Below are positions 1 to 8,726 of a stretch of DNA of 64,000 nt, piece after piece (positions within the stretch are counted from its first letter, which is position 1; the number at the start of each line of letters is the position of its first letter). The notes below the pieces were generated by a model, which was given only the letters and a program-made list of their open reading frames with translations, did no database searches and was not told the DNA's origin. The position numbers were made by a program, and so were the translations under genes. Source of the stretch: Ignavibacterium sp. (GTDB taxonomy: Bacteria > Bacteroidota > Ignavibacteria > Ignavibacteriales > Ignavibacteriaceae); NCBI GenBank assembly GCA_032027145.1, contig JAVSMP010000001.1:3415116-3479115 (forward strand). The letters run 5' to 3'.

Positions 1-174
1 GGTTTTTTTCAATACATCAATTTTGCGGCTGGTTATAATAAGTTTAGCACCAAGCTCTGAAAAATATTTCCCCATTGATTTTCCCAAGCCAGTACCGCCG
101 CCGGTTATTAAAATAACTTTATCTTTTAATGCATCGTTTTTAAACATAGAAGTCTTGTAGTTGTTATCTGACAT
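1..174 (-). CDS. SDR family oxidoreductase, N-terminal part (2,4-dienoyl-CoA reductase-like), cut by window edge
   Basis: Only the first 58 codons lie in the window; the rest runs off the left edge. The start ATG is the complement of 172-174. A short N-terminal tail is followed by a beta strand (KVILIT) and the glycine-rich NAD(P)-binding turn GGGTGLG (about residues 25-31), then a helix and the second strand (AKLIITSRK). This is the classical short-chain dehydrogenase Rossmann start. The GGGTGLGKSM wording and the K-x-x-L after the second strand resemble 2,4-dienoyl-CoA reductases (enoyl-CoA/fatty acid oxidation), but the catalytic Tyr-x-x-x-Lys is outside the window, so the substrate is a guess. 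It lies 55 bp downstream of the UpxY-like gene on the same strand. Confidence 0.85.
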   Translation of the reverse strand, partial: MSDNNYKTSMFKNDALKDKVILITGGGTGLGKSMGKYFSELGAKLIITSRKIDVLKKT

Positions 175-229
175 TTTATTTCTCAATTCTTATTTTTTTG
201 TAAAGATTAAAAGGCTCAATCAATATCAT

Positions 230-739
230 TCAAATTTTTGTAAAAGATATTTCATCTGAAAGATGAACAATTACAGTTCGATTTATAAGTTCTATAGATA
301 TAGCTAATTGATTACTGTTTTTCATTTTGATTATAACACCAGATATTCCCTTTAACGGACCATTTGTTATCTGAATTTTGTCACCGCTTACCAACCCTTC
401 AAATATCTTTGGTTCCAAATCCTTCTGAAGCATCATTTTTAAACTTTCAATTTGCCATTCCGGAACCACAGCCGGTTTTCGCCCATCGCATAAACACCTG
501 ACAATCAGTTTATCTTCCAGGGAAAGTAATCTTTCTTTCTCATCAGTATAAATAAAAATGTAGCTTGTAAAGAGCGGCGAAGTAATTACTTTCTTTCTGT
601 CACTCCATTGTTTAATTGTTTTCTTTACAGGCAGAAATACATCGATTCCTTTAATTTTCAACGATCGCTCAACTTTAAACTCAGCCCGCGGACGAGTATA
701 AAGTACATACCAGTTTCTGATTACTTGAGTATTATCCAT
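230..739 (-). CDS. UpxY/NusG-like transcription antiterminator
   Basis: 169 aa. The NusG N-terminal (NGN) domain spans about residues 9-105, with the opening WYVLYTRPRAE (10-20) and PLFTSYIFI (55-63). A KOW-type segment follows at about 118-140 (VSGDKIQITNGPLKG). Specialised NusG paralogues of the UpxY/LoaP type ride RNA polymerase and prevent early termination in long operons, usually for surface polysaccharide. The lack of a long acidic insert and the divergence from housekeeping NusG favour the paralogue over NusG itself. The only downstream gene visible is the SDR, so the target operon would lie left of the window. It is separated from the gene upstream by a 231-bp gap holding that gene's terminator, so it probably has its own promoter in 740-910. 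Confidence 0.85.
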   Translation of the reverse strand: MDNTQVIRNWYVLYTRPRAEFKVERSLKIKGIDVFLPVKKTIKQWSDRKKVITSPLFTSYIFIYTDEKERLLSLEDKLIVRCLCDGRKPAVVPEWQIESLKMMLQKDLEPKIFEGLVSGDKIQITNGPLKGISGVIIKMKNSNQLAISIELINRTVIVHLSDEISFTKI

Positions 740-910
740 ATTAGTTTTGGGATTGAGTGTATCTGTTTTTTCAAAATAGTTTTGAAAATAAATAAATCAA
801 TTTGAAAGAGAATATAATTAAAAAAGTTATTTTTAAGGCAATGTATTTCTTAACAGCTTTTTTCTGAATTCTGATTTTACAAAAGGATTTTAGCCAGTTT
901 AATAATTTAA

Positions 911-942
911 AATAAAAAACCCTGACAATAATTTGCCAGGGT
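911..942 (-). terminator. Intrinsic terminator of the repeat-containing T9SS cargo gene
   Basis: Read on the minus strand, CCCTGGCAA, a four-base loop and TTGTCAGGG form a nine-pair stem that closes fully only in minus-strand RNA (one G-U pair, which would be an A-C mismatch on the plus strand). It is followed at once by TTTTTTATTTT. It lies 29 bp past the stop codon of the gene at 971-3481. Confidence 0.8.
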
Positions 943-970
943 AAAAAGAAAAGTGAAAATTTTCTTTGGG

Positions 971-3481
971 TTACTTCATCAGCAGCATCTTTTTAGTTTG
1001 GATATATTGTTTTTCTCCGGCAGAGTTAACTTCAAGCATATATAAATAAACTCCTGATGCTAACTGTCTTCCATCAAATTCTATTTCCTGATAACCAGCT
1101 TCAAATGTTTTATTATCTAACACCTCCGTAACTAATTGACCTAGAAGGTTAAATATCTTAAGGGTAACATTACTTTGTTTAGGTAATGCAAACCTGATAA
1201 CTGTAGTAGGATTAAAAGGATTAGGATAATTTTGAGATAAGCTAAATTCAGTCGGTATCATTCCGGTTTGCTTTTGCAATATATATTCACTTGAACCTAC
1301 AAGAATGCTGAAATTTTTTGAAGCAGTATTTTCTCTTATCCTAAATGATTCAGAAGTTTTCAGATTATAAAGTTTGGAAAGGCTTTTATCCAATAAATAA
1401 ACTTCCTTGTCAGCAAAATTTTCAGTTCCGGTTATATTCATACTTACAGATTGGTCTGATAAATTCTTAACATTAAACTCAAACTCCTGCCCATCGTCAA
1501 TAATTGGTCTGTAATCTTTTTGCAGAAATTTATAGTTAGTCTCAAGTTTATTGTTGACCAGATTTATATTTACATCGCAAAACTGTGAAGGCGGTGCAAA
1601 AACATCCATCATATCAACACCCTCGTTAGCCTGCTCTGTAATTCCAATATTCACAGATGCTCTAACTTCTGAATTATCTGTAAGTGTTATCTCCAATTCA
1701 TTGCTGTTTACTGAGTTTTGCTTTGGTAAAATTGATGTTGTTGAATAAGGTATCTTAAGTACAGGTAATCCTGTGTTGTTAAAGAAGTAATATCCGTTAT
1801 AAGGTTCTAAAGAGCTTGGATTAGTATAAGTGCCATTCTGAAAGAAATGGATAGGTTGTGTAATAGCATTAGAGTTCTGGACTGCAAGCCAGGAAATATT
1901 TTTATCAAATGGATTTGAAATAAGGTTCCATTCACTATGAACAGGAATATCATAAAAATTATTATCTTCAACTATAACAGAATTAACGCTTTGATTAACG
2001 GTTATAGAGTTTTTACTTATTACCCAAAAAGCTTTACCCGGTTCAAAATTAAAGACAGCACTGCCATCAAATTCTGTAAAAGCACCAGTACCCGGATCCC
2101 AGAAAGCACGCCAGTCTCCTTTTACTCCCGATGTACCACTGATTATATTGTTTATCGGAATAATATTTGCACCTGGCAAACCGATCATTTTATAACTTGA
2201 AGTCTGAGTAGCATCACCAAATGTATAACTTGTATTAAGTGTTATTGTGGTTGGATAATGTCCGGTAATGTAAGTAAATAATGATCTGCTTGAATTTATC
2301 CAGGAACTACCATTCCAATTTTGACTTGTCTGTTCTGTTAGATTATCGTTTGAGTCGTATGTATAAGAATTTTTTTGATTATTTCTCCAGGTTGAAACGT
2401 CCCAGGATTGAAATAATATCTCTGTAAACTTATAAGTTGAACTATAGGTTACAGAGTATTTATTTAGGTTAACCCACGCTCCTGCAACCCAGTCTTGAGA
2501 AATCAATCCTGTTATATCATTATGTGCATTAAAAGTGTAGGATGTCTTAAGATCATTTTCCCAAGCTGTTGAGTTCCAGGTCTGACTTAGATACTCTATT
2601 TGATTATTATTTGAATCAAAAGTATATGAATATTTTGAATTGTTCACCCAGGCAATGCCCGTCCAAGTAACATAAATCTGCTCAGTCATTTTATTATTTT
2701 GATTAAATGTACTTGAGCTTCTGGAATAGTTATTCCAAGCCGTTCCACTCCAGGTTTGATATAAATTTTCGATCTCATTTCTGTTAGAATCATAGGTATA
2801 AATATATTGTGAACTATTATCCCAGGACGACCCGTTCCAGATTTGAAATACAATTTTTGTTATTTTATTAAATGAGTTATATGTATAGACACTCCTGCTG
2901 CTGTTTACCCAGGCAGAACCATTCCAGTTTTGATAAGTTTGTTCAGTTCTATTATTATTTTGATCATAGGTGTTGAGGTATTTAGAATTATTAACCCAGG
3001 TACTTCCATTCCAAGTCTGATAGATCATTTCGATTTGATTATCTTTCTGATCATATAAATAGGAATATCTGAAACTATTTTCCCAAGCTGAAACATTCCA
3101 ACTTTGATAAGTATATTGAGTGTTATTATCCCTGCTATCATAAGAATACAAATATTTGTTAGCATTAGCCCAGGCAACTCCATCCCAGTTTTGATAAGTT
3201 CGCTCAGTTGGCAAAAATCTCTTCTCAGCCATAGGTTTATAAAGTGAATTGCTATTCAGGGAACTTAAGAAATCTAAATTCGCTTGTAATCTTTCGGTAC
3301 TGCTTGATGAATTAACTTGTTGATTTTCATTATAATCTGCAAGAGTATGCTTTAGTATTTCAATAAATTTTTCCAAAGCATTATCACCGTTATCCCGGTA
3401 TGTACTTTTCTCTTGTGAAAGTATTTGCGCAGAGAAAAATAAAATTATTATTAAAAGTTTAGTTATGTATTTCATTTTCAA
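971..3481 (-). CDS. Secreted T9SS cargo with eleven 29-residue tandem repeats
   Basis: 836 aa. Signal peptide at 1-22 (hydrophobic LLIIILFFSAQIL, cleavage near SQ). Residues 95-413 are eleven tandem copies of a 29-residue unit with core x-Y-Q-x-W-N-G-S-A-W-x-N followed by Y-x-Y-T-Y-D-x-x-x-N. The spacing of aromatic and Asn residues suggests a repetitive beta structure. A middle domain of no recognised family follows (about 420-740). The last 95 residues are a type A T9SS sorting domain with NYPNPFNPTT and a GVYLYMLE strand, ending in KKMLLMK. It should cross the outer membrane by the type IX system and stay on or leave the surface. The repeats recall YD/RHS-like units but lack their core and any toxin end. 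The function is not recognised; adhesion or matrix is inference. It ends in its own terminator. Confidence 0.85.
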   Translation of the reverse strand: MKMKYITKLLIIILFFSAQILSQEKSTYRDNGDNALEKFIEILKHTLADYNENQQVNSSSSTERLQANLDFLSSLNSNSLYKPMAEKRFLPTERTYQNWDGVAWANANKYLYSYDSRDNNTQYTYQSWNVSAWENSFRYSYLYDQKDNQIEMIYQTWNGSTWVNNSKYLNTYDQNNNRTEQTYQNWNGSAWVNSSRSVYTYNSFNKITKIVFQIWNGSSWDNSSQYIYTYDSNRNEIENLYQTWSGTAWNNYSRSSSTFNQNNKMTEQIYVTWTGIAWVNNSKYSYTFDSNNNQIEYLSQTWNSTAWENDLKTSYTFNAHNDITGLISQDWVAGAWVNLNKYSVTYSSTYKFTEILFQSWDVSTWRNNQKNSYTYDSNDNLTEQTSQNWNGSSWINSSRSLFTYITGHYPTTITLNTSYTFGDATQTSSYKMIGLPGANIIPINNIISGTSGVKGDWRAFWDPGTGAFTEFDGSAVFNFEPGKAFWVISKNSITVNQSVNSVIVEDNNFYDIPVHSEWNLISNPFDKNISWLAVQNSNAITQPIHFFQNGTYTNPSSLEPYNGYYFFNNTGLPVLKIPYSTTSILPKQNSVNSNELEITLTDNSEVRASVNIGITEQANEGVDMMDVFAPPSQFCDVNINLVNNKLETNYKFLQKDYRPIIDDGQEFEFNVKNLSDQSVSMNITGTENFADKEVYLLDKSLSKLYNLKTSESFRIRENTASKNFSILVGSSEYILQKQTGMIPTEFSLSQNYPNPFNPTTVIRFALPKQSNVTLKIFNLLGQLVTEVLDNKTFEAGYQEIEFDGRQLASGVYLYMLEVNSAGEKQYIQTKKMLLMK
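2243..3199 (-). repeat. Eleven in-frame 87-bp tandem repeats inside the T9SS cargo gene
   Basis: Each 87-bp unit encodes 29 residues with conserved Trp 5 and Trp 10 (xxQxWxGxxW) and a Tyr-rich second half. Copies are diverged in DNA (third positions and linkers differ), so this is an old expansion rather than a recent slippage array. The last copy is incomplete at its C-terminal end. Confidence 0.8.
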
Positions 3482-3546
3482 TCTCGTCTTTAAATTTTTA
3501 ATCAGTTTAATTCATTACTTAATAAATTACTTAAATAATTAAAATG

Positions 3547-4356
3547 TCAAGGTCTTGTAGGCGGATCAGCTAATATTACCTCTGGTGTTGTTGATTCATC
3601 TTTTTTACCCAAAGTCAGAACCGCAACAACAGCAGCTGCTACTACACCGCCTCCCACAGCTATCCAGGTCCAAGGGAATGAAGAGGCTTTCTGGACAGTA
3701 AATTTTTCTGCTTCAGAAGTTTTACCACCCATTATTGGGCTGTAAACAGTAACATCATATTCTCCTGTTTTTGCTAAGTCACTAGTAAGAACATCAGCAG
3801 TAAGCTCTGTGGAACTGACATAAGTAGTTGATTTAGAGACACCATTAAATTTTACAACAGAGCCATACGCAAAGTTAGTCCCTGTTACTTTTAACTTAAT
3901 ACCCTTTTCACCTTGATCAACATTATTGGGTGAAATACCTGAAATTTTAGGATTTAAAGTCAGTGCCATATTATCGATTATTTTTTGTAATGACGGCGGA
4001 TCTTTAACCGGATCAACTTTATAATTAGGAACCATTATTAAAAGATTCTTCACTGCATCATTTGCTTCTTTTTCCAACTGAATTGCAATATAAACCAAAC
4101 CTAAGATCCTGTATGCTCTGCCTTTCTCAAGTTCTCCTACATTCTCTTTCTTTAAACATTGTTCAATAAGTGCAATTGCTTCTGTCCATTTACCAGCTTG
4201 ATACTCTTCTTCAGCTTTATCAAGTTGTTCAGTACATTGATCTTGAGTTTGTGCCCAAAGAACATTTAATTTAATTGAATCAGCATTAAACGTCAGAATT
4301 GGAGCAATAATTAAAATTGCTGCAATCAGTGTTATGCTGTTAATCATTTTTTTCAT
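3547..4356 (-). CDS. Exported IPT/TIG-domain protein with TPR-like N-terminus and C-terminal membrane anchor
   Basis: 269 aa. Signal-like hydrophobic segment at 7-22, a TPR-like helical region at about 41-112 (EEEYQAGKWTEAIALIEQCL), one IPT/TIG immunoglobulin-like domain at about 137-222 (ISPNNVDQG at its start) and a second hydrophobic helix at 230-250 before a short charged tail. A strong AAGGAGG sits just before the ATG. It is the last gene in line with the kinase, 75 bp downstream of it. The position suggests that it serves the same envelope-signalling unit, but no T6SS family is recognised and it could be a separate gene. The tail after the membrane helix carries KKDES, which would suit a cytoplasmic end. 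Confidence 0.65.
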   Translation of the reverse strand: MKKMINSITLIAAILIIAPILTFNADSIKLNVLWAQTQDQCTEQLDKAEEEYQAGKWTEAIALIEQCLKKENVGELEKGRAYRILGLVYIAIQLEKEANDAVKNLLIMVPNYKVDPVKDPPSLQKIIDNMALTLNPKISGISPNNVDQGEKGIKLKVTGTNFAYGSVVKFNGVSKSTTYVSSTELTADVLTSDLAKTGEYDVTVYSPIMGGKTSEAEKFTVQKASSFPWTWIAVGGGVVAAAVVAVLTLGKKDESTTPEVILADPPTRP

Positions 4357-4431
4357 TTGAACCTCCTTAGAAATAATATTTAAAACCTTTACTTAATCAA
4401 TTTTTTTTCTCAATTTATTTAAAGATTGAAC

Positions 4432-6798
4432 TTACTTTGATTTAGTTAATTCAAATTCTTTTCTGTCTTCACGATCATTTGCTGCTTCATAAATACTATA
4501 TGGCACCTCATATTTTTCTTCTTTTGAATTTACATATCCTTCTTTTTTGAGAACGATTTTATATGTGCCGGGTTTTAGCTGCAGCTGAACAGGTGTATAT
4601 TTTCCGGTTGTACTTCCATTAATAAATATTTCACAATACGGCGGGTTAGAAATTAAAGTAAGCTTTGCTATCCTGCTTAAATCATAAACAAATTTTTGAC
4701 TGCCGCCAGTAACATTAATAGTCATTGTTGGCGTTGAACCTAATGTTGGATGTGTTAATTTAATTTTATATCTGCCTGCTGGTAATTCAGTGTTAAAGGG
4801 AGAATTAGTATCCTGTGCTTTTAATTCATCATTGATATAGATACTTCCATAAGGACGAACCAGGATTTCAACCTTACCCAATGAGCCGGAAGATGAAATC
4901 AATTCTGCAGTAAGTGTAGTTGTTTTACTTACTTCAACTTCCACTGTTTCACTATAATCAGCAAAACCTTTTTTCTTAATTACTAATTTATGCTTACCAG
5001 CAGTTGTTTTTGAATTATTAAATGGTGTAGAACCAACAAATGCACCATCCAGATATACCGATGCTTCTGAAGGTTTTGAGGTAATTTTTAATCTGCCAAA
5101 CTGATCTGCTGATGTTTCGGTTGCAGATGATAATTTTTTATTGATAGTCTTCGTTTTATTTAATAGTATCTTAAATGATTCAGTGTAATCAGTATAACCA
5201 TCCTGTCTTAATACTAAATTGTAATCAGCAACTGGCTGTTCATTATTAAGAAAAGGAGTTTTTCCTACGGCTTCACCATTTAAAAATACTGTAGCACCAG
5301 CCGGGTTACTATCTATTTTTAAAATTCCAAAACCTTTGAAATTAGGATCCTTTGTAAGAGTAAAATTAAACAGCTTCGAGCTTTCTTTCTGAACATCAAT
5401 TTCTGTATCTAAAACATTAAATCCAGCCTTTTCAACTCTTATCCTGTGTTTACCGGAATTAATGGAATAATTTTCGATTGGTGAGTTGTTAATTGGATAT
5501 CCATCAACAAATAATTTCGCTCCCGAAGGATTAGTTGTAATACTTATTTTCTCTTTTTGGATTGGTCTTAAATTAAATGAAACGTTTTCATTCATACCGG
5601 ATTCAACTGTAATAATCGTATCAACAGATAAAAATCCATCTTTGCTTACAGTTAAAGATATTTTTCCGGCAGATTCCAATTTATAATCCTTAACGGGTGA
5701 AACTCCAATTGATTTTTGATTAAGCATTATATCAGCATCAGAAGGATTTGAAGTAATTGACAAATAAGTTTCATCTGTCGAATTGCCACCGGGTAGAAAT
5801 AAAAATAAAGAAGCAGCTAATAACACTATAACAGCTATAGACGGGAATAAAACAGCGGGTTTCTTAAAATCAAATTTACTGCTTTGTTTAACAGTTGGTT
5901 CTTTTACTACACGTTCAATAATTGTAGTATCCTGAGATTTGCCTTTACCTTTTTCAGGATGATATTCTCTTTCAAAGCTGTATATATCTTCAAGCATTTC
6001 ATCAGCAGTTTGATACCGTTTATCAGGATCTTTGTTGATTGATCTGGAAATAATTTTTGTAAATTTTTTCGGAATACCGGCATTAAATTTTACTGGTGAA
6101 GGAATTTCTCCATCAACAATAATTTTTTGAATAGTAAAATCAGAATCAGTTTTATCAAACGGAACCCTACCGGCAATCATTTCATAAACAGTCATTCCTA
6201 ATGAATACAAATCACTGCGTAAATCAACATTCTTTAACCCTTTAACCTGCTCTGGAGACATATAATATAAAGTTCCTGCTCTTGCCTGAGTTACTGTACT
6301 TGCAGGACCTTTTTGTTCAACTACTTTTGCCAGACCAAAATCTGTTACTTTTACTTTGTTAGTACCGGATAAAAGAATATTACTTGGTTTGATATCGCGA
6401 TGTATTACACCAACCTTGTGGGCATGACCAATAGCATTAAGAAGCTGCTTAGTTATTGATATAGCATCTTGAATATTGAACGGACCATTTTCCTGAAGGT
6501 ATTGGGATAATGGTACAGATTCAACATATTCCATCACCATAAAGAAACCGGCATCTGTTTCCCTTAAAGCATATACACCAACTATGTTTGGGTTTTCGAG
6601 TTTTGCTAATGCTTTTGCTTCTGTCTTAAATCTTCTGACAAAATTCTCATCCCTTGCAAGAAAAGGATCAATCATTTTCAATGCAACGATTTTTTCAAGA
6701 TTAGTATCAAGCGCTTTGAATACAACGCCCATACCGCCTCTTCCAATCACTTCAAGGATGCGATAGCTATCGACAGTTTTACCAATTAATGAATCCAT
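4432..6798 (-). CDS. Membrane Ser/Thr protein kinase with six PEGA repeats (PpkA-like)
   Basis: 788 aa. Hanks-type kinase at about 12-275: glycine loop GRGGMG (19-24), ATP-binding Lys41, catalytic HRDIKPSN (133-140), DFG (153-155) and SPEQ after the activation segment, all intact. A juxtamembrane linker leads to one transmembrane helix (about 317-336). Outside the membrane are six consecutive PEGA domains (from about 346 to the end), each with the NPxxAxxxxNG...G..P pattern. In known T6SS loci a kinase of this kind (PpkA) phosphorylates an FHA protein to trigger assembly. Here the kinase, phosphatase and FHA genes are adjacent and co-oriented. The PEGA ectodomain differs from the best-studied PpkA and may bind wall or envelope proteins (inference). 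The phosphatase gene ends 28 bp upstream. Confidence 0.88.
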   Translation of the reverse strand: MDSLIGKTVDSYRILEVIGRGGMGVVFKALDTNLEKIVALKMIDPFLARDENFVRRFKTEAKALAKLENPNIVGVYALRETDAGFFMVMEYVESVPLSQYLQENGPFNIQDAISITKQLLNAIGHAHKVGVIHRDIKPSNILLSGTNKVKVTDFGLAKVVEQKGPASTVTQARAGTLYYMSPEQVKGLKNVDLRSDLYSLGMTVYEMIAGRVPFDKTDSDFTIQKIIVDGEIPSPVKFNAGIPKKFTKIISRSINKDPDKRYQTADEMLEDIYSFEREYHPEKGKGKSQDTTIIERVVKEPTVKQSSKFDFKKPAVLFPSIAVIVLLAASLFLFLPGGNSTDETYLSITSNPSDADIMLNQKSIGVSPVKDYKLESAGKISLTVSKDGFLSVDTIITVESGMNENVSFNLRPIQKEKISITTNPSGAKLFVDGYPINNSPIENYSINSGKHRIRVEKAGFNVLDTEIDVQKESSKLFNFTLTKDPNFKGFGILKIDSNPAGATVFLNGEAVGKTPFLNNEQPVADYNLVLRQDGYTDYTESFKILLNKTKTINKKLSSATETSADQFGRLKITSKPSEASVYLDGAFVGSTPFNNSKTTAGKHKLVIKKKGFADYSETVEVEVSKTTTLTAELISSSGSLGKVEILVRPYGSIYINDELKAQDTNSPFNTELPAGRYKIKLTHPTLGSTPTMTINVTGGSQKFVYDLSRIAKLTLISNPPYCEIFINGSTTGKYTPVQLQLKPGTYKIVLKKEGYVNSKEEKYEVPYSIYEAANDREDRKEFELTKSK

Positions 6799-6826
6799 TT
6801 ACATTACCGAATGTATAATACTATAT

Positions 6827-8716
6827 TTAATTTTTTTCGAATGCTGATTTAATTGTAAGATTGCTGAATTCAACTTCAACATTTGAGTCAGCAAAAAAAC
6901 CAAACTTACCTTTAATAAAATCGCTGCTAAGATACGATTCTAAAAGTTTATTGTCATTATATATCATTATCCAGGGACCAAGACATTTCAACTTTATTTG
7001 AAATCCTTTTTTACCTGTATCCATAATCTGTTTGCCGGTTACAATTGTTTCCTTTTTATCATCATTAACTTTAATTAAGGAATAACTACGCGAATTGTTC
7101 AACAAGAATAAATAATAATTTTCGTTCCCGCTGTTTTCATCTCTGTTATATCCAACAATAACGCCTGCATTTTCATTAGAATATTCATCAAAGCGAACAT
7201 CAACATTTAAGTCAATATCTTCCATTGCCTGTTTAAAAAAAATCTTTTTAGATTTATTTGTTTTCAGAAACGCTATTCTATCGTCATTATTCTTAAAATC
7301 GCCTGCCGATAATCCGGGTTTTTCCCAATTACTTAAATTAAAGTTTGCAAAGATTATTTCCTTTTCATCATCATCTTTGTTTACTGTTTTATCATCAAGC
7401 TGTTTTTTCAGCTGGTCTTTATTTACCTTCGGATTTTTATTGTTATCGGATAAATTTTTATTATCAGATTTTTCAATTATCATTATTTTATTGTTTAACT
7501 CTTTATCATTTGGATCAAGTGTATAAGCTTTTTTAAAATTTAACAAAGCTTCATCTTTTTTGTTAACAGCTAATAATTCATTACCAGCTTGAATATATTT
7601 CAAAATCACATTCTCTCTGCCACTTAATGCACCAATATGCAGCGGATTCTGGTTTAAAATTAAATTATAAAGAACCATTGCACTATCAAGTTTACCTTCA
7701 GATAACAGATTATTCGCTTCAGTCAAAAGTGCATCAGGATTTTCATCTGTAATAATTTCTTCCTTAACCATAGTACTATCAGCAGCAGTGATATTCTTTT
7801 TAGAAAAAAGGTCAGTTATTTCTTTCTGATAAATTAAAATAAAGACAGCAATTAAAATGATCAGCAATAATAATACTGTAACCGGAAACCAGGAATTTTT
7901 CTTTTTAACTGCAGGTGTTTGTTTAATCTGATTATCATTCAAGTTTTCATCAACTATTTTGACTACCAGTACTGTAACATTATCATTTCCACCGCGATCA
8001 TTTGCCAGGGCAATCAGTTTTTTGCAGGCTTCCTCTTCAGAATTACTTAATACTATCTTTTTTATCTCTTCAGGAAGCACTTTTGAAAGACCATCTGAAC
8101 ACAAAACGAAACAATCGCCACCGCTTATTAAAATATTTTCAATCAAGTCAACTTCCAGATCGGTTTCAATCCCCATAGCTCTGATTAATACAGATTTGGA
8201 AGGATGATTTTTTGCTTCTTCCTCCGTAATAATTTTTTTACGTACCATTTCCCCAACTTCTGTATGATCGTTTGTAAACTGAATTATATTATCATCAGAA
8301 ATTTTATAAATCTTACTATCACCAACATGGGCAATATGTGCCCTGTCATTTTCTATTACAAGAGCCGAACAAGTTGTACCTTTTTTGCGGAATTGAAGAG
8401 CATCCTGAGAAGTTTGATTGATTTTATAATTAGCTTTTTTAAATGAATATAAAAGCGCACTGGAAATAATTTCAGAATCAAAAGAAAAGTATTCGTTTCC
8501 AATAACATCAACCGCTGTCTGGCTTGCTTCTTTACCTCCGGTATGTCCACCCATTCCATCGGCAACCATAAACAAAATGCCTTTGGATTGGTACATATTT
8601 AAACCATCTTTTGGAAATTTACCAAAGCTGTCCTGATTTTCAGTTCTTACAAGACCAATATCGGAAGCTCCAAAATATTTTATACTAAGCTGCTGCTTTT
8701 CTTTCAATAGATTCAA
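6827..8716 (-). CDS. PP2C-type phosphatase with TM helix, TPR and LamG-like tail (PppA-like)
   Basis: 629 aa. PP2C domain at about 11-255 with metal-binding DGMGGH (53-58), GDSK (132-135), CSDG (207-210) and GGNDN (242-246), so it looks catalytically complete. A transmembrane helix lies at about 277-297. The exterior part has TPR-like helices (about 325-415), a low-complexity Lys/Asn/Asp linker and a C-terminal beta-sandwich (about 455-625) resembling the LamG/3-keto-disaccharide hydrolase fold. PppA-type phosphatases in T6SS clusters reverse PpkA phosphorylation. Classical PppA is soluble and short (about 240 aa), so the membrane anchor and large ectodomain are unusual. It lies 10 bp downstream of the FHA-transglycosylase gene and 28 bp upstream of the kinase, which suggests one transcript. 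Confidence 0.85.
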   Translation of the reverse strand: MNLLKEKQQLSIKYFGASDIGLVRTENQDSFGKFPKDGLNMYQSKGILFMVADGMGGHTGGKEASQTAVDVIGNEYFSFDSEIISSALLYSFKKANYKINQTSQDALQFRKKGTTCSALVIENDRAHIAHVGDSKIYKISDDNIIQFTNDHTEVGEMVRKKIITEEEAKNHPSKSVLIRAMGIETDLEVDLIENILISGGDCFVLCSDGLSKVLPEEIKKIVLSNSEEEACKKLIALANDRGGNDNVTVLVVKIVDENLNDNQIKQTPAVKKKNSWFPVTVLLLLIILIAVFILIYQKEITDLFSKKNITAADSTMVKEEIITDENPDALLTEANNLLSEGKLDSAMVLYNLILNQNPLHIGALSGRENVILKYIQAGNELLAVNKKDEALLNFKKAYTLDPNDKELNNKIMIIEKSDNKNLSDNNKNPKVNKDQLKKQLDDKTVNKDDDEKEIIFANFNLSNWEKPGLSAGDFKNNDDRIAFLKTNKSKKIFFKQAMEDIDLNVDVRFDEYSNENAGVIVGYNRDENSGNENYYLFLLNNSRSYSLIKVNDDKKETIVTGKQIMDTGKKGFQIKLKCLGPWIMIYNDNKLLESYLSSDFIKGKFGFFADSNVEVEFSNLTIKSAFEKN

Positions 8717-8726
8717 CCTTTTAGAG

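Noticed and set aside
2243-3199. CRISPR-like array from regular 87-bp spacing
   Set aside because: The repeats are in frame, diverged and encode a regular 29-residue protein unit; there are no unique spacers or cas genes.
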